Of a stretch of 64,000 nt of DNA, positions 31,507 through 42,853 are shown piece by piece; position 1 is the first letter of the stretch; each line of letters starts with the position of its first letter. The DNA is taken from assembly GCF_003473485.1 (NCBI RefSeq), contig NC_053045.1, positions 50,510,494 through 50,574,493 on the forward strand, in the 5' to 3' direction. A program made the translations under genes and the position numbers. The notes under the pieces are model-generated. The model did not search any database. It saw nothing but the letters and a program-made list of their open reading frames with translations, and was not told where the DNA came from. The stretch comes from Medicago truncatula (Eukaryota; Streptophyta; Magnoliopsida; Fabales; Fabaceae).

Positions 31507-32983
31507 AAAAAAGAGTCATTTGAAATTCAATTTGACAAAAATAAGTTGAATATAATTGGGTTGGTTTAGCGGTGTTAACTTTAACACTTTAAAATATGCT
31601 TCTCCTTAAAGTCACAAATCTAATTCTTCTCAGACCAAATATATCGGTGCCCCTAAAAATAGGGTGTTTTGGGTGTCTGCCCCCTCCTACTAGCGTTGTG
31701 CATCAAATCGTTTCAATTTATAAAATACTAGTAAGTTAATTGTCCTTACATAGATTATTATTTTCAACTCGGTAAAAGACTCGATAAAACTTAAATTATT
31801 ACTTATCCTTAAATAACAAAATAGTCATACATTCATATTGCAATTAATAAAGTAACATATCTTTCCGACTTTCATTTTGTCCATGCTCTCAACCACACTC
31901 AATTCTCTTTTCAATTTCTCACCAATTTAGTAACAAGTAGTGATGGTTAATTCGCTCAATCAACATGTTTGAGATAATTTTACCATAAACTTGAAGATAT
32001 TTGAAACCAACTCTTTCTCTCTTTTCAATATGGTCATGACAACATATACCCCTATAATTCAGCTGCTCAATGAAATTAAGACACTAGCTATACATGCTTC
32101 TTTCTTAGAAAGACAAATAGATATGCTCACTTGTTTATGTAGATGTCCATTTTACTTGCTATAACGGTTGTTGGTTAGGCTTTCCTTCATTTACATTCTC
32201 TTGTTGTTGTGATGCTAGCTGCTAGGAGGTTCAAATTTCTGGCCAATAAATTAATAGAGCTGAACCTTCTTTATGAAGAAAAAAACATTAAATTGGAGCT
32301 CACCCAAAAAAATTAATAATATTAAATTGATATACATAATAATATTTTTTCTCCCTTTTTCAAATTATTGTCCTCGTAAGCTTAAATAAGTTGGTAAAAA
32401 TAATACATAATATATGCAAGATCCGAGATTCAAACATCGACTACCACAAAAAAAAAAATTATTGTCATCCTCGTCGCGCATTTGATCCGCACCAACCTCC
32501 AACTCCACAATTTCATTACAACTCAAAAGGCTGATAGCTACGACTTGCAAATTTTATATAACCAACAACTCTAGAACATTCAATAAAAAAGAATTCTCTA
32601 CAACACCGTGGCCATTTCTCTGCGTTCAATTTAAACAACTAAAGCCTAAAAATAATTGATTTTTCAAAATAAATTATAGACTATACGTATACAAAGAATT
32701 TATTCAAAAAATTATAGTACAAAAGACTATAGATAAGCAAATAACATCAAGAATCCCAAATTAAATATGTCTCGTATATAAAGAATAATAAAAGAATTGC
32801 AATAAGTCCTCCAATCCAACAACTACGTTGTAAGAAAAGATCCTTTTTGTAAAAAAAGCAAAAACAAAAAAGTTTTTTTTTTTTTTACAATAAAAACAAA
32901 AAACAACTGTTTCTCCAATTAAGTATTAAAACATAATTTCGAAATAAAAAACCAAATAAGAGTAATGATTAAATTAATCTTAT
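31507..32983. other. Intergenic, with one SINE copy
   Basis: AT-rich. Apart from the SINE at 32372-32459, nothing with boundaries or coding character was recognised. Confidence 0.5.
32372..32459 (+). mobile_element. tRNA-derived SINE copy
   Basis: It reads CCTCGTAAGCTTAAATAAGTTGG (box A-like), then TATGCAAGATCCGAGATTCAAAC (box B-like), CATCGACTACCAC and a poly-A run. It belongs to the same family as 23770-23870, in the opposite orientation. Confidence 0.7.
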
Positions 32984-33781
32984 TAGGGTCTTGCTAACTA
33001 GTGTCCTTAGGGCAATAGTTAAAGAATCTATGAATATAAAATTTGTTTTGAAAATATAAAATGTTACTTTTGATAAAGTAATGATTACACAATTTTTTCA
33101 TAGGTGTGACAAAAAAATCCGTAACCACGGATATCCGTGGATAAAATCCGTCATAGGTAGCTAAACGGATAACCACGAGTATAATAAACGGACACGGATT
33201 TGATGTTACCCGTGCCCGCGTATATCCGTACCCATTAATAAATTAAATAAATTACTAAAATATACATGCATATATATATAATAGCTTGGAATGCATATAA
33301 ATTTTTTTATGTTTATTTGGATTTTAGTCATTTCTACCTTTTATTTGGAGGTTTTTATGTTTTTTTGGATGTTGAATGTTTTATCCTTTTATTTTATATC
33401 AAGAATTTGTATGGGTTACGTAAGAATCATGATTTTTGTTGGATTATGGTATATGGATTATGAAATTTGAATGAGATATGTTATTAACGGATCTTTAAAA
33501 GTTGAAGTTTAATTAAAAATGTATTTTTCTTTTTACAAAAAAAAATTAATTAAAAAATTCATGGGTACTTGCGAATATTCATGGTATCAAAATACATGTG
33601 GATTACCCGTATAGAGATACCCGCGCGGATATGGATACGGGCACGGGTGTCATATTTATCCAACGGAGCGGGAATGGATATCATACTATCCGTATCCATG
33701 GATACCCATTGACATCCCTATTTTTTCATGAAAACTTTCTTGTTTTGGATGCTTAACCTTTAGGCACTGATTAACATTCTC
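32984..33781. mobile_element. GCTAACTAGTGTCC-family MITE interrupted by a hAT element
   Basis: The left end TTAGGGTCTTGCTAACTAGTGTCC and the right end GGCACTGATTAACATTCT are imperfect inverted repeats. Its middle is occupied by the hAT insertion at 33101-33720. Related left ends occur near 8815 and 38408. Confidence 0.5.
33101..33720. mobile_element. hAT-type non-autonomous element, 620 bp (second)
   Basis: It is flanked by an exact 8-bp duplication TTTTTTCA (33093-33100 and 33721-33728). Ends TAGGTGTGACAAAA and ...CATTGACATCCCTA are partial inverted repeats. Subterminal regions are full of ATCCG/CGGAT words (CCACGGATATCCGTGG). The ORF at 33266-33463 is incidental. Confidence 0.85.
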
Positions 33782-33971
33782 CATCTTATTAATATTGGTT
33801 ATCATCGTAAATGTAAAATAAAAAAATAAAACGCCCAGTCGCAACATTTATGTCTTTGTAATAATTGCACACGAATAAAAAAAATTATAGTATATAATAT
33901 ACTACCTCTGTCCTTATATACAAGATCCTTTTACCAAAATCACGAGAATTAAGAAAGTTGATATTTGTATT

Positions 33972-36351
33972 TGTAACGCCCCAATTTTATTTAATTATTA
34001 TTGGTCGATTTAAAGTCTTTTTATATATGATTTTATATTATTATGTGGTGTGTTATATTTTATTATATAGTTTATTTTAATAATAATTAGATTAATAGAG
34101 AAATTAGTATTATTTTGAATTTTGGGGAATTAATTAGGATTTAATAGAATTAAGGGGGAGTTAAATGAAAATAAGGGGAGTTAAGTAATGGGAAGTTAGG
34201 AAAAGAGAAGTCATAAGCAGTTTATGTGAAAACATACTTTTGGGAGAAAAGGGAGAGAAGAGCAAGTAGAGCCAAGAACTGATTTTGCTGTGCATTTCTT
34301 TCTGCAAAATTAAGGTAAGGGTGAGACTATCATTCAGTGATCTTAAGTCTATAATTCTGAAATTGGATTTATCATTTGGGGTTAGGGTTGTGTACTCATA
34401 TGGGTAATTAATGGTTGTTGATTTTCGTTGTTTTTCTAAATTCTTTTGATGACTTTTTCGCTGATTTCGTGTTCTTTTATGTTGCTATAGTTATATGTTT
34501 GATTTTCGTTAACGGAACTGTGATGTTTATATGTGAATTTTTATACATCATGCTCGTACGTTAATATAGTTGTTTTGATAGAATTATATACGATCGGTAA
34601 AAGCTTTAAATGTTATCGTTTCATGTTTCTGATCTTGATATATGAGATGCATGATATTTGTGAAAGCATGTTTCTGTTTTCTATTTTTTTTCTTTTATAT
34701 GTCAATCTGCCAAAATCGGTTTACACATTTAATATTGATTTATGAAATATGTTATGAGAGAGTTCTAAAGATCCTTAAAACATGTTAATTATTCTCGCTT
34801 TCGGTGACATTACTTTGTGCATTATGGTTTCATATGATTTTATTATATTTAGAATAGTGATAAAGACCTTTAAAACATATCACTGGGTTTACTTTGAAAA
34901 TGTTTCTAACGGTGATATCATAACTTGGATTTAGAAAATGGATGCTATTAATCATATGTTAATTGACAAGCTTTTAGAATTCAATGAATAACAAATGAGA
35001 TTTTCTCCATTTTAAACTTTGATTTCAAAATTCTTCCGTTTACTTTAGATGATGAATTATTTGATGATGTGTATAAATGTGTTATATAAATATGTACTAT
35101 TTGAAGATGTATGATTTAAAGATGTGTTATATAAATATGTGTTATTTGAAGATGTGTGATTTAAAGACGTGTTATTTAAAGATGTGCTAGTTAAAGATGT
35201 GTGATTCATAGATATGTTATTTTGTGTATTTGTGACTAGTCCTAAAAGTAAAGTCTTGTTTATTTTGAAGTATAATTGATTTAGAATGGAATAGAATTGA
35301 TGAAGTGTAATTAATGAATTATGATATTATGATGCAAAGTCGTTGTTGTTGTCGTTGCCGCTGTTGTCATCAATGTCATTAAAGTTGTAAGTTGTCTTTC
35401 CAAAGAATTAGAGTCTTAAGTTGTTAATGTTGTTTAAGTTGTTGAAGTCGTAGTTGAAGCTGTTGTTGGTGATTGTTTATGTTCAGGTGTTTTCTAAGAG
35501 GTAGTGTACTCTTACGTCGTTGTTTATAAGAGGTGGTGTACTCTTATGTCGTTGTTCTATAAGAGGTGGTGTACTCTTACTTGTCGTTTTATAAGAGGTG
35601 GTGTACTCTTACTTTATCGTTTTTCTAAGAGGTGGTGTACTCTTACTTTGTTGTTGTCTATAAGAGGTGGTGTACTCTTACTTTGTTTATGTTGATGAGT
35701 ATGACGAGGTTATGATGATCTTCTATAGTGTTGAATGCGAGGTTGTTATGATATTACACGAGGTTACCTACAAGTTGTTAAATGTACTTGATGAGGGTTA
35801 TGTTAAGTTGTCTTCTATTCATGAGCACTAAGGGGATGTTAAGGAGAATTATTATTGAGTGTATATGATGATGTCTATGTTGTTAATTGTAATTGATGAA
35901 TTTTATGCTTATTATTATTGTTTGAGAAATCTCACCCCTTCTGCTTGGAAATGTTGCCCTTCGTATGGGTAACTTGCAGGTATTTGAAGATTAGTAGGAG
36001 TGGTGGCTCAAGTGTCTAGGGCTCTGATACGTACGGGATGAGATTTTCTTATTGTTTTTCATTCCTATGTATCAATTTTTTAATATTACTGATGTAGCCC
36101 TATGGTTGTTGAATTTATGTTGATAATGCTTTTATGCCAATATTTAATTATGGAGATTTAAATAGTTGTTGTTGTTGTTTTGATGCAAATTTCCGCTGCA
36201 AAATTAATGATGATTTTGAAGGATGCTTATTAAATAGATTTTATATTCTATTTAAGAAAATTTGAAAATGTAGTGTGATATGCCCGTTTGGGAATTACTC
36301 TGATGCATGTTTATTTATTAATTAATTGATTTTGGGAAACGGGGTGTTATA
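33972..36351. mobile_element. Solo LTR of a Ty3/gypsy element (chromovirus Del/Tekay-like)
   Basis: It begins TGTAACGCCCC and ends GGGGTGTTATA, and is flanked by an exact 5-bp duplication GTATT (33967-33971 and 36352-36356). At 2380 bp it is LTR-sized. The TGTAACRCCCC start and the tail with TTTCCGCTGC and GCCCGTTTGGGAA resemble Del/Tekay LTRs; the lineage is from recollection of such LTRs. There is no internal domain, so the second LTR and body were lost by recombination. Inside are tandem repeats at 35040-35215 and 35490-35692. Confidence 0.75.
35490..35692. repeat. Tandem repeat with TAAGAGG...ACTCTTA stem-loops
   Basis: Six copies of TAAGAGGTGGTGTACTCTTA (first copy TAGTG variant), 33-39 bp apart. 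Each copy can pair TAAGAG with CTCTTA. Spacers are T/G-rich. Confidence 0.9.
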
Positions 36352-36744
36352 GTATTAAATTTGTTTGTAGTTACTATTGTTTTTACAATTTTATCCTTTA
36401 AGAGAGAGTTAGTTTATGGTTTCAATATGCTACTTATTGTTGATTGAAAAAAAAAGAAAAAAAAAGATGTATAAATAAGGATAGGTAAGTAAAGAAATAC
36501 TAATTAATGTAGTTGAAAATAGCAAATGGATCTTATAAAAAAGGATAAAAAAATTTCTCAAAAGAGTCTTATAATTAGAAACGGAGGTACTATTACTTTA
36601 TCAAATTGTCATCTATTAATGGCATGAAAAAAAAAACATTAAAGAACCAAAAAGAGAGAGTTATAAATATTTTGGGATGTAATAGAGAAATATCAATGCT
36701 TCATTGATATTCTTTGTTAACAAAAATGCTTTATTAATATTAGG

Positions 36745-36935
36745 TTTAAATATGCCTTTAGTCCTTGCACTTTCATCAGATTTTGGCATTGGTCCCTACA
36801 CTTTTTTTGTTTGGAATTGATCCCTGCACTTTGTAAAAATATTGGTATTGGTCCCTCTGTTAACTTTCTGTTAAAAAAAAAACACAAAATGTGTTGAAAT
36901 TTAAATAAACAAAATGTGTTAAAATTTAAATAAAC
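36745..36935. other. Left end of an unplaced DNA element
   Basis: TAGGTTTAAATATGCCTTTAGTCC and TTGGTCCCTACAC phrases resemble the terminal region of abundant legume Mutator-like MITEs. No matching right end was found; a solo LTR is inserted just downstream. Near-duplicate AAATGTGTTRAAATTTAAATAAAC units occur at 36887-36936. Confidence 0.35.
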
Positions 36936-36940
36936 AAATG

Positions 36941-37696
36941 TGTTGAAATTGACTTCAAATTTCTGATTCTGTAAAGGTCAAAATCGTGGCGTGATTTTGG
37001 GAGCTGTGACGCGATCTTCTTGGCAGAATGGATGGTTTATGTTGAAGGCAAATCGCGGCACGATTTAGTACTGGCGTGGCGCGATTCTGACAGGCGCGGC
37101 GTGATTCTGACAGGCGCGGCGCGATTTCGTCTGTCTACTATATAAGTGTTTCTTTGCAGATTTTGAAGGAGAGCTTTTAGTGAGAGAAACTTGGATTACA
37201 AAGGAGGTAACTTTAGGTTGAGTGTCTTTGTAGTGAGGTTCTCTTCGGTTGGGAAACATTCTAAACACCTTGGGTAGTGAGATTTCACCATTGGAAGGAT
37301 AAAAAAACTTCCTTTTGTGTTTTCTCTTAGGATTCATTGAGAGTGCGGGTGACACAAAATGGGTAGAAATTAGGTCTTGTTCTTTTGTAAGCTTATAAGC
37401 TAATTTCTTGTAACTCATTGTAACATTTTCATCTTAGTGGATTGGAGGGTTGCTCTCTCTCCCCCATATTATGTCATATTGGACTGAATTGGGTCAACAA
37501 TCTTGGTGTGTTTGTTCCTTTCTTTCATTGCTTATCTTTATTGCTTTGATTATGCTTGTGGTGTTGCTCTACATTTAGATCTAGGTTTGTTTGTTTTGTT
37601 GTTGTTGCTTGGAGTCACTTTATCTATTGATTACCACTTCCTTTGCTTCACACATCTTTATTATTCATTAGTGTGATTTTGTCCGAATTCACAACA
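36941..37696. mobile_element. Solo LTR, probably Ty1/copia, 756 bp
   Basis: It begins TGTTGAAATTGAC and ends AATTCACAACA (TGTTG...CAACA), flanked by an exact 5-bp duplication AAATG (36936-36940 and 37697-37701). Inside are GC-rich repeated words (GGCGCGGCGCGATT) at 37000-37125, then TATATAAG (about 37139) and a CT-rich stretch, as in LTR promoter and R/U5 parts. There is no primer site or coding body. The minus-strand ORF at 37065-37418 lies wholly inside it. Confidence 0.85.
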
Positions 37697-37701
37697 AAAT
37701 G

Positions 37702-39882
37702 CATTATTAAGATAATATAATACCAAAAAAATCAACTAAAATTCATATTTGCTTTATTGAGTTAGAACCATGACTTCATATTTGTGTACGTTTTGTTTCA
37801 ACGACATTTACCATTTTATTTATTGACGTATAAAAAAAAAAAAGGATGTACACTCTAATTTTCTAAAGTTTAATCATCGTGATATCAAAGATTCACTTCA
37901 AATCAAGTATCTTTTCAGCTATCACCTCTCAAGATTTAACAAAAAAAATCTGAAAATGGTGTCCAATGATAACCTCGCCGCCAACTTGCACCCTGATATT
38001 AATTCTTTGCGTCTTATCAGAACAAGAATATTTTCTCTCATCGTGCAATGAGTGGTGACAAAAAAACAAAAACAAAAGAAAGGTGCGAAATTGAACAAAC
38101 CCACCCAAGTGTTACATTTCCTGCCTGTAATAATTATTATTGATTATCGATGCATACACCAACGGCTAATGATGGAGTACAAATGTACTAGTAACGCCAA
38201 GGAAGTCATTTAAGAAAATAGTTACTTACTTACTAATAATAGTATTAATACAAAAATAAACTTTTTGCATAATTTTGATATATTTATAAAACTAAAAATC
38301 TGGATGATTTAGCGGTCAATCCAAAAAACAAAGTCTGAATTTAGCTGCAGTATCATAGGAATTGTTGAAGTAAAAATTGTAAAACCAAATATTGAATTTA
38401 TATTATTTTATAGGTCTTGTTAACTTGTGTCTAAGGACACACGATAAGAAACTAAATGTAGAAATTTAATCTTGGAAATTGTATATTTATAACCTTAAAA
38501 ATTTCAAAACTTATATTTTTTTATATTTTCAATGCAATATTTATTTTTAAATTTTATTTTAAGATCTTTATCTTGTACCCTTAATATTTTCCTTATTTTA
38601 TATTTATTAATTGAAGTTAAAATGTAAACAACAAATATGGGAAGTAAATGGACCCTAAAATTAGTTATGCAATTGTAAAAAAACAACACCTACGATACAT
38701 ATGGTATTCCAATTATACATATTGTAACAAGAATAGCTGCACCAACAACAATTGTCACTACACTGAGATGGAAACAGAACTGAAACTAACATCTAACTGC
38801 ATTAATTATTATATTGAAATAATTGATTAAAATCAACCAGAATTTATATATAACACCCCAGCAAGTAATTATTGATTAAAAAGATGTATGATTGATTACT
38901 TTGGTATGAGCATCAACTAGTTGTAGTGTTGTACAATATGTAGAAGGTTTATGCTGCACCGTCTCCTAAATTTGATGACAAATTGAAGGAACAAATCTGT
39001 AAATAGGCTAATGAAGCAAAGGTCCATGATAGGACTGCCTTTGAGATATGAAATGAAGCTTGTGGGCAGCAAAGACATGAGATGTGAAATACGGTTTTAG
39101 CTTCTTTAAAGTCGAGGTACACCTTTAGGATTAGCTTCATATTGTTATTTGTATTACAAGAAACAAACAATCATGTTAAGATTGTATTAGTGACAGTTAC
39201 TTCATTTCCGCTGCAACAAAATTCTTCTTCCACCTGGTTGTTAAATCCTGAATTAGTTTCATAGCTCCTGTGTCCGCTGCTCATCTCGATTTGTTATTAG
39301 TTTTGAGGTGAAATGTTCTACAGAAGCACTGATTATTTTCGCTTGCATCGTTATTGCAAGGTGAGAAATAGACATGTTAAAGTTAGAGTAAACATGAAAA
39401 ATGAATTCCAAAGAATTTCATTTCACCTTCAACTATAGTACAAGGGAATGAATAATGAATAATGTTAAAAGTGAACGTGAATAATGAATTGCAAAGAATT
39501 TCATTTCACCTTCAACTTACAAGGACTTTAGAATGAATTGTAATGAATTTCATTTCACCTTCAAATAGTACAACGACTTGATAATGAATACATAAAAAAT
39601 GAAATAGTGAAGCAGAATTTGACTTCAAATGTATATCTGGAAATCTTGACTTGACTATAAAATTAAGAACAGAAAATATTGATGTATTAATACAAATAAA
39701 TTGCACTAACTACCCTTTGAACTAGTAAATCTTATCTGCAATAAAGAATGAAAGAATAATAATGACAATTTTTCTACCAACAAAGAATTCCCTTGCTGAC
39801 TCCTACCCTTTTTGCTGTTTCTGTATGTATCTGACTCTGAAACAATGTATGAAGTAAAGAAAATCTGTGGCAATGAATGAAT
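37702..39882. other. Intergenic and SCL28 3' side
   Basis: 38408-38450 resembles the left end of the GCTAACTAGTGTCC MITE family. At 39400-39570 the phrase AAAGAATTTCATTTCACCTTCAA occurs three times in tandem. No coding frame is supported. Confidence 0.45.
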
Positions 39883-41916
39883 TCAAGCTGGCTGAGAAAA
39901 AGAGGATGAGCTTCCAGCAACGTCAATCGGTGTCCAAGAAGATACTGTGTAGAGAGGTTGATCAAGCCAACCCAAAGTAAGTGCTGTTGCTCCTTCCTGC
40001 TCCTGCTTCTGAACACTGTAATTATCACAAGAATACATTTTCAACAGAAACTGGCTCTGAATCAGTTCCCTATCAGTGACTCCCATGCATCTGAACCCTC
40101 CATGCTCCACTATCATCTTTCTCCAATTCCCAAAACTCTGGTGCCTCTCCAACCTGTCCCTTCCTTCGCAAGCAACGATGTTCCTTATCTCCCTAGCTAA
40201 CATCTCCTCTATCTTGATCCTCATCGGACTCTCTAATGGAAGGCCACTGTGATCAATCGAATCAAACAGCGCTGAGTAATATTTCAATGAATTGCATACT
40301 CTTGAGTCCAACCTTGCCTCATTGTGTTCCGCTTCTTGCTCTGCCATAACAACAATTGTAGGATTGGTGCTACGAATGAGGCCCAAAAAGTCTCTCAATG
40401 CTCCTCCACTACCATCATGAAGTGTCTTGTGAAGCTGCAAAACACAGTTCACAGCCACAGTTTCATGTTCCTTCACATGAAGCATCCAAAGCCTCACGTC
40501 TTCAAGCCTGTCCACCACTGGATGAAAATCAAAGGGAAGGTTCAATGCCTCAGCGAAACCAGCAAGCCTGTCTCCAGTTTCATTCAGCTCTTGCTTCGAT
40601 TCCCCCACGCCTGTGATTCGAACGTGGCTTGGAGGATTAGTTCTTGATGCTAAACTTTGGAAGAAGCTAGGCCATTGTAGTCCTTGCTTTATGTCGAAGT
40701 CAATAACGTGAACCCTTTCTTTCCCTTCAAAAGCCCTCAACAACATCTCATTCGATGTGAAATGAAGAAACTTGGGAATTGGGGTAACCTGGTTTAGAAG
40801 CCTCAATGCAGTGACAGTTTCATCATCATCCACCACCCTGTCAAAATCGCGAGAAGTGGCACTGATTTGAAAAACATGAGGCCAAAGCCTAGTGACTCTG
40901 ATGGCTAAGGCTTCTGTAAAATAAGCACAAATTCGGCTTATCGAAGTTCCTCTTGGAGATGCAAGATCACCCAATTTTGCAATGAAATGGTTGACTGCAG
41001 CCACATTCCTTGACCCAATGGCATCGACACAACCAGTAAGCAAGCTCAAAAGCTCAAAACCACGATGCTCCTCTTCTTCGTCCTCTTCTCCTGTCTCCAC
41101 TTCAGTACCTTCATGCTGATAAGGATTCCCTGAACCATTACCCTCTTCATGTTCTGATGCATTCTCATTCAACCTCAAGCTCAAACTCTGACTCTCCGAT
41201 GAACCATTAGAGACTGAACCTTCATTGACATGATGATGGTGTTGATGTTGGTGGCTACCCTCACCGAAATTGGTGATCTTTGTTACAGCAGATTCAAGCC
41301 AAGGATTGTTAGACAAAGGCAAAGGTGCAGAAATCACTTCAGCAGGAGCAAAACAAACCCTTTCCTCATCTCCAGAACAATTCAAAGAGAAAGGAAGTGA
41401 AGGGCTATTAAACCCTCCAAAACTGTGAACAGACCAAAAGTTTCCAGCTCCAAATTGTGCCAAACTGAAACTTTCCCTTTCAAATTCATCAAAATTCTCA
41501 TCACCACCATTCCCCTTTTTCCTCTTAGCTCTATTTGCAAAAGACTCATCCAAAGATCCATGTTCTGCAAGCCTCTTCAAGCTCCTCCCACCCTTCTCCC
41601 AAAACTCCTCATCCTTGATTTCTCCCAATGACTGAGCAGTTGTTGCTAAAGGCGGTAACCGAATGTTCTGCTGCAGAGAACAAGTACTGCTGCTGTTGTT
41701 CTTGACTTCAGGCTTCTCCACTGATATCCCCACCGGCCTCAATGGCTGCTGCGAACGCGAAGAACCATCTTTCCGAGGGAAGCTGCAAGGTAAGTCCAAT
41801 CTCTGTGTGCTCATTGATGGTAGCTGAAAATGACAAGCTTGAAACTGTGCTGATGCTTCACTCCTTAACCTGTGAGTTGGTGACAACAATGTCGAGCTAG
41901 AACAACCAGCCAACAT
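39883..41916 (-). CDS. SCL28: GRAS-family transcription factor SCARECROW-LIKE 28
   Basis: An intronless 677-aa ORF. The N-terminus MLAGCSSSTLLSPTHRLRSEA and MSTQRLDLPCSFPRK match SCL28 orthologues, as does LPPLATT near residue 90. A basic cluster RAKRKK (129-134) could be a nuclear signal. A low-complexity His/Ser/Glu region (220-285) precedes the GRAS domain (286-665): LHRI from FELLSLLTGCVDAIGSRN, the VHIID-type motif VHVIDFDIKQGLQWPSFFQ (402-420), PFYRE-like region with VAVNCVLQLHKTL (488-499), RVCNSLKYYSALFDSI, and the SAW end WLDQPLYTVSSWTPI (650-664). In Arabidopsis, SCL28 is activated by MYB3R factors and, with SMR cell-cycle inhibitors, sets G2 length, cell size and organ size. Upstream, 42854-43034 carries clustered AACGG cores that fit this control. 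Several reverse-strand ORFs inside it are shadows. Confidence 0.95.
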   Translation of the reverse strand: MLAGCSSSTLLSPTHRLRSEASAQFQACHFQLPSMSTQRLDLPCSFPRKDGSSRSQQPLRPVGISVEKPEVKNNSSSTCSLQQNIRLPPLATTAQSLGEIKDEEFWEKGGRSLKRLAEHGSLDESFANRAKRKKGNGGDENFDEFERESFSLAQFGAGNFWSVHSFGGFNSPSLPFSLNCSGDEERVCFAPAEVISAPLPLSNNPWLESAVTKITNFGEGSHQHQHHHHVNEGSVSNGSSESQSLSLRLNENASEHEEGNGSGNPYQHEGTEVETGEEDEEEEHRGFELLSLLTGCVDAIGSRNVAAVNHFIAKLGDLASPRGTSISRICAYFTEALAIRVTRLWPHVFQISATSRDFDRVVDDDETVTALRLLNQVTPIPKFLHFTSNEMLLRAFEGKERVHVIDFDIKQGLQWPSFFQSLASRTNPPSHVRITGVGESKQELNETGDRLAGFAEALNLPFDFHPVVDRLEDVRLWMLHVKEHETVAVNCVLQLHKTLHDGSGGALRDFLGLIRSTNPTIVVMAEQEAEHNEARLDSRVCNSLKYYSALFDSIDHSGLPLESPMRIKIEEMLAREIRNIVACEGRDRLERHQSFGNWRKMIVEHGGFRCMGVTDRELIQSQFLLKMYSCDNYSVQKQEQEGATALTLGWLDQPLYTVSSWTPIDVAGSSSSFSQPA

Positions 41917-42853
41917 CGTCTATGGTTTTTGTCACCTTTGTTTCCTCTCTCACCCCAATGCTTCTGCTTCTTTTTTTCTCTTCCCTTTTCTCTCAATTTA
42001 GTGATCAAATGTGGAAGAAATTTTGTTTTGTTTTCGGTTTTTTCCCCTAAAACTCAATTTGCATGTGTATGTTACAAAAGAGAAGAGAAATGCAGTGTCA
42101 GAATCTAAGTGTGTGTGTGAAAAAATCCTTTCAAATTCTGATTATAAAAAAAGGAATCCGATGAATGTATAAAATCCAATCAAACTTTACTTTTTTTTTT
42201 CTTTACAAATTCAAACAATGTGTTCCTATATGAATTGAATCTGTGATTGTGATTGTGAGTGCTAGTTCTATAATTATAATGAATTTGTTGTATTAATAAT
42301 AACAAAAAGAATATATAGTTATTATATGCATAAAAGAATGAAAGAATATTTTGAAAGATTAACAAATCAAAACAACATTACCTAGCACAAACAAAAAAAG
42401 ATCATCGGATTCCAGAAAACTCAAACAAAGTTCATTTGAAAATAGTGTGTGGTTTTGACAAATTCAAGGAGAAAAAGGGAAGAGAAATAGAAACATACAC
42501 CTTGGAATTTGTGGCTGATGAACAAGTCCTGAGAAATATTGAAACCCACATTAGCAACTTTGAACAACTTCATCATTTTGCATTTGCAATTGCAACCAAC
42601 CCTTGAAGAAGCTACCATGCAAAAATACAACCTTTTACCAAAAAAAAAAACACACTAATATCTTACGTTGTTGTTGTTGTTGTTGTTGAAGATGTTGTTG
42701 TTGTTGTTCATGTCTCCATCATGATGATAGTAGAAAACTATTTGTTGATCTTTTTTTTATGGCCCTACGAGTGGGTTGAATTACCAACATGAAAATTAAG
42801 ATGACGGCATGGTTTTGTAAAAGGAAGATTGGTTGTGGGGCCTTTGATGAAGA
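41917..42853 (-). promoter_or_regulatory. SCL28 5' leader and proximal promoter
   Basis: The stretch up to about 42700 is CT/AT-rich leader-like sequence in gene orientation. It includes a (GTT)n/(AAC)n tract at 42667-42712. A TSS or leader intron could not be fixed. Confidence 0.4.
42667..42712. repeat. (GTT)n trinucleotide repeat
   Basis: Seven GTT units, an interruption, then five more. Located upstream of SCL28, so in gene orientation it is an AAC repeat, common in plant leaders. Confidence 0.9.

Larger units (their letters stand above)
33901..36590. mobile_element. Stowaway-like MITE split by a solo LTR
   Basis: The left end CTACCTCTGTCCTTATATACAAGATCC and the right end GTCTTATAATTAGAAACGGAGGTA are inverted repeats with TA at the flanks. 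The interior is interrupted by the solo LTR at 33972-36351. Without it the MITE would be about 300 bp. Confidence 0.75.

Noticed and set aside
33266..33463. Hydrophobic 65-codon ORF
   Set aside because: It falls in the AT-rich centre of a non-autonomous hAT element; composition explains the hydrophobicity.
35490..35692. Regular short repeats as a CRISPR-like array
   Set aside because: This is plant nuclear DNA, the spacers are not unique, and the repeats are inside a solo LTR.
37065..37418. 117-codon minus-strand ORF
   Set aside because: It lies wholly within the solo LTR and is antisense to its presumed transcript; it includes the GC-rich repeat words.
40324..40647. Plus-strand ORFs opposite SCL28 (also 39958-40200, 40398-40616, 41425-41631)
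   Set aside because: They are antisense shadows of a well-supported GRAS coding sequence with no family resemblance.
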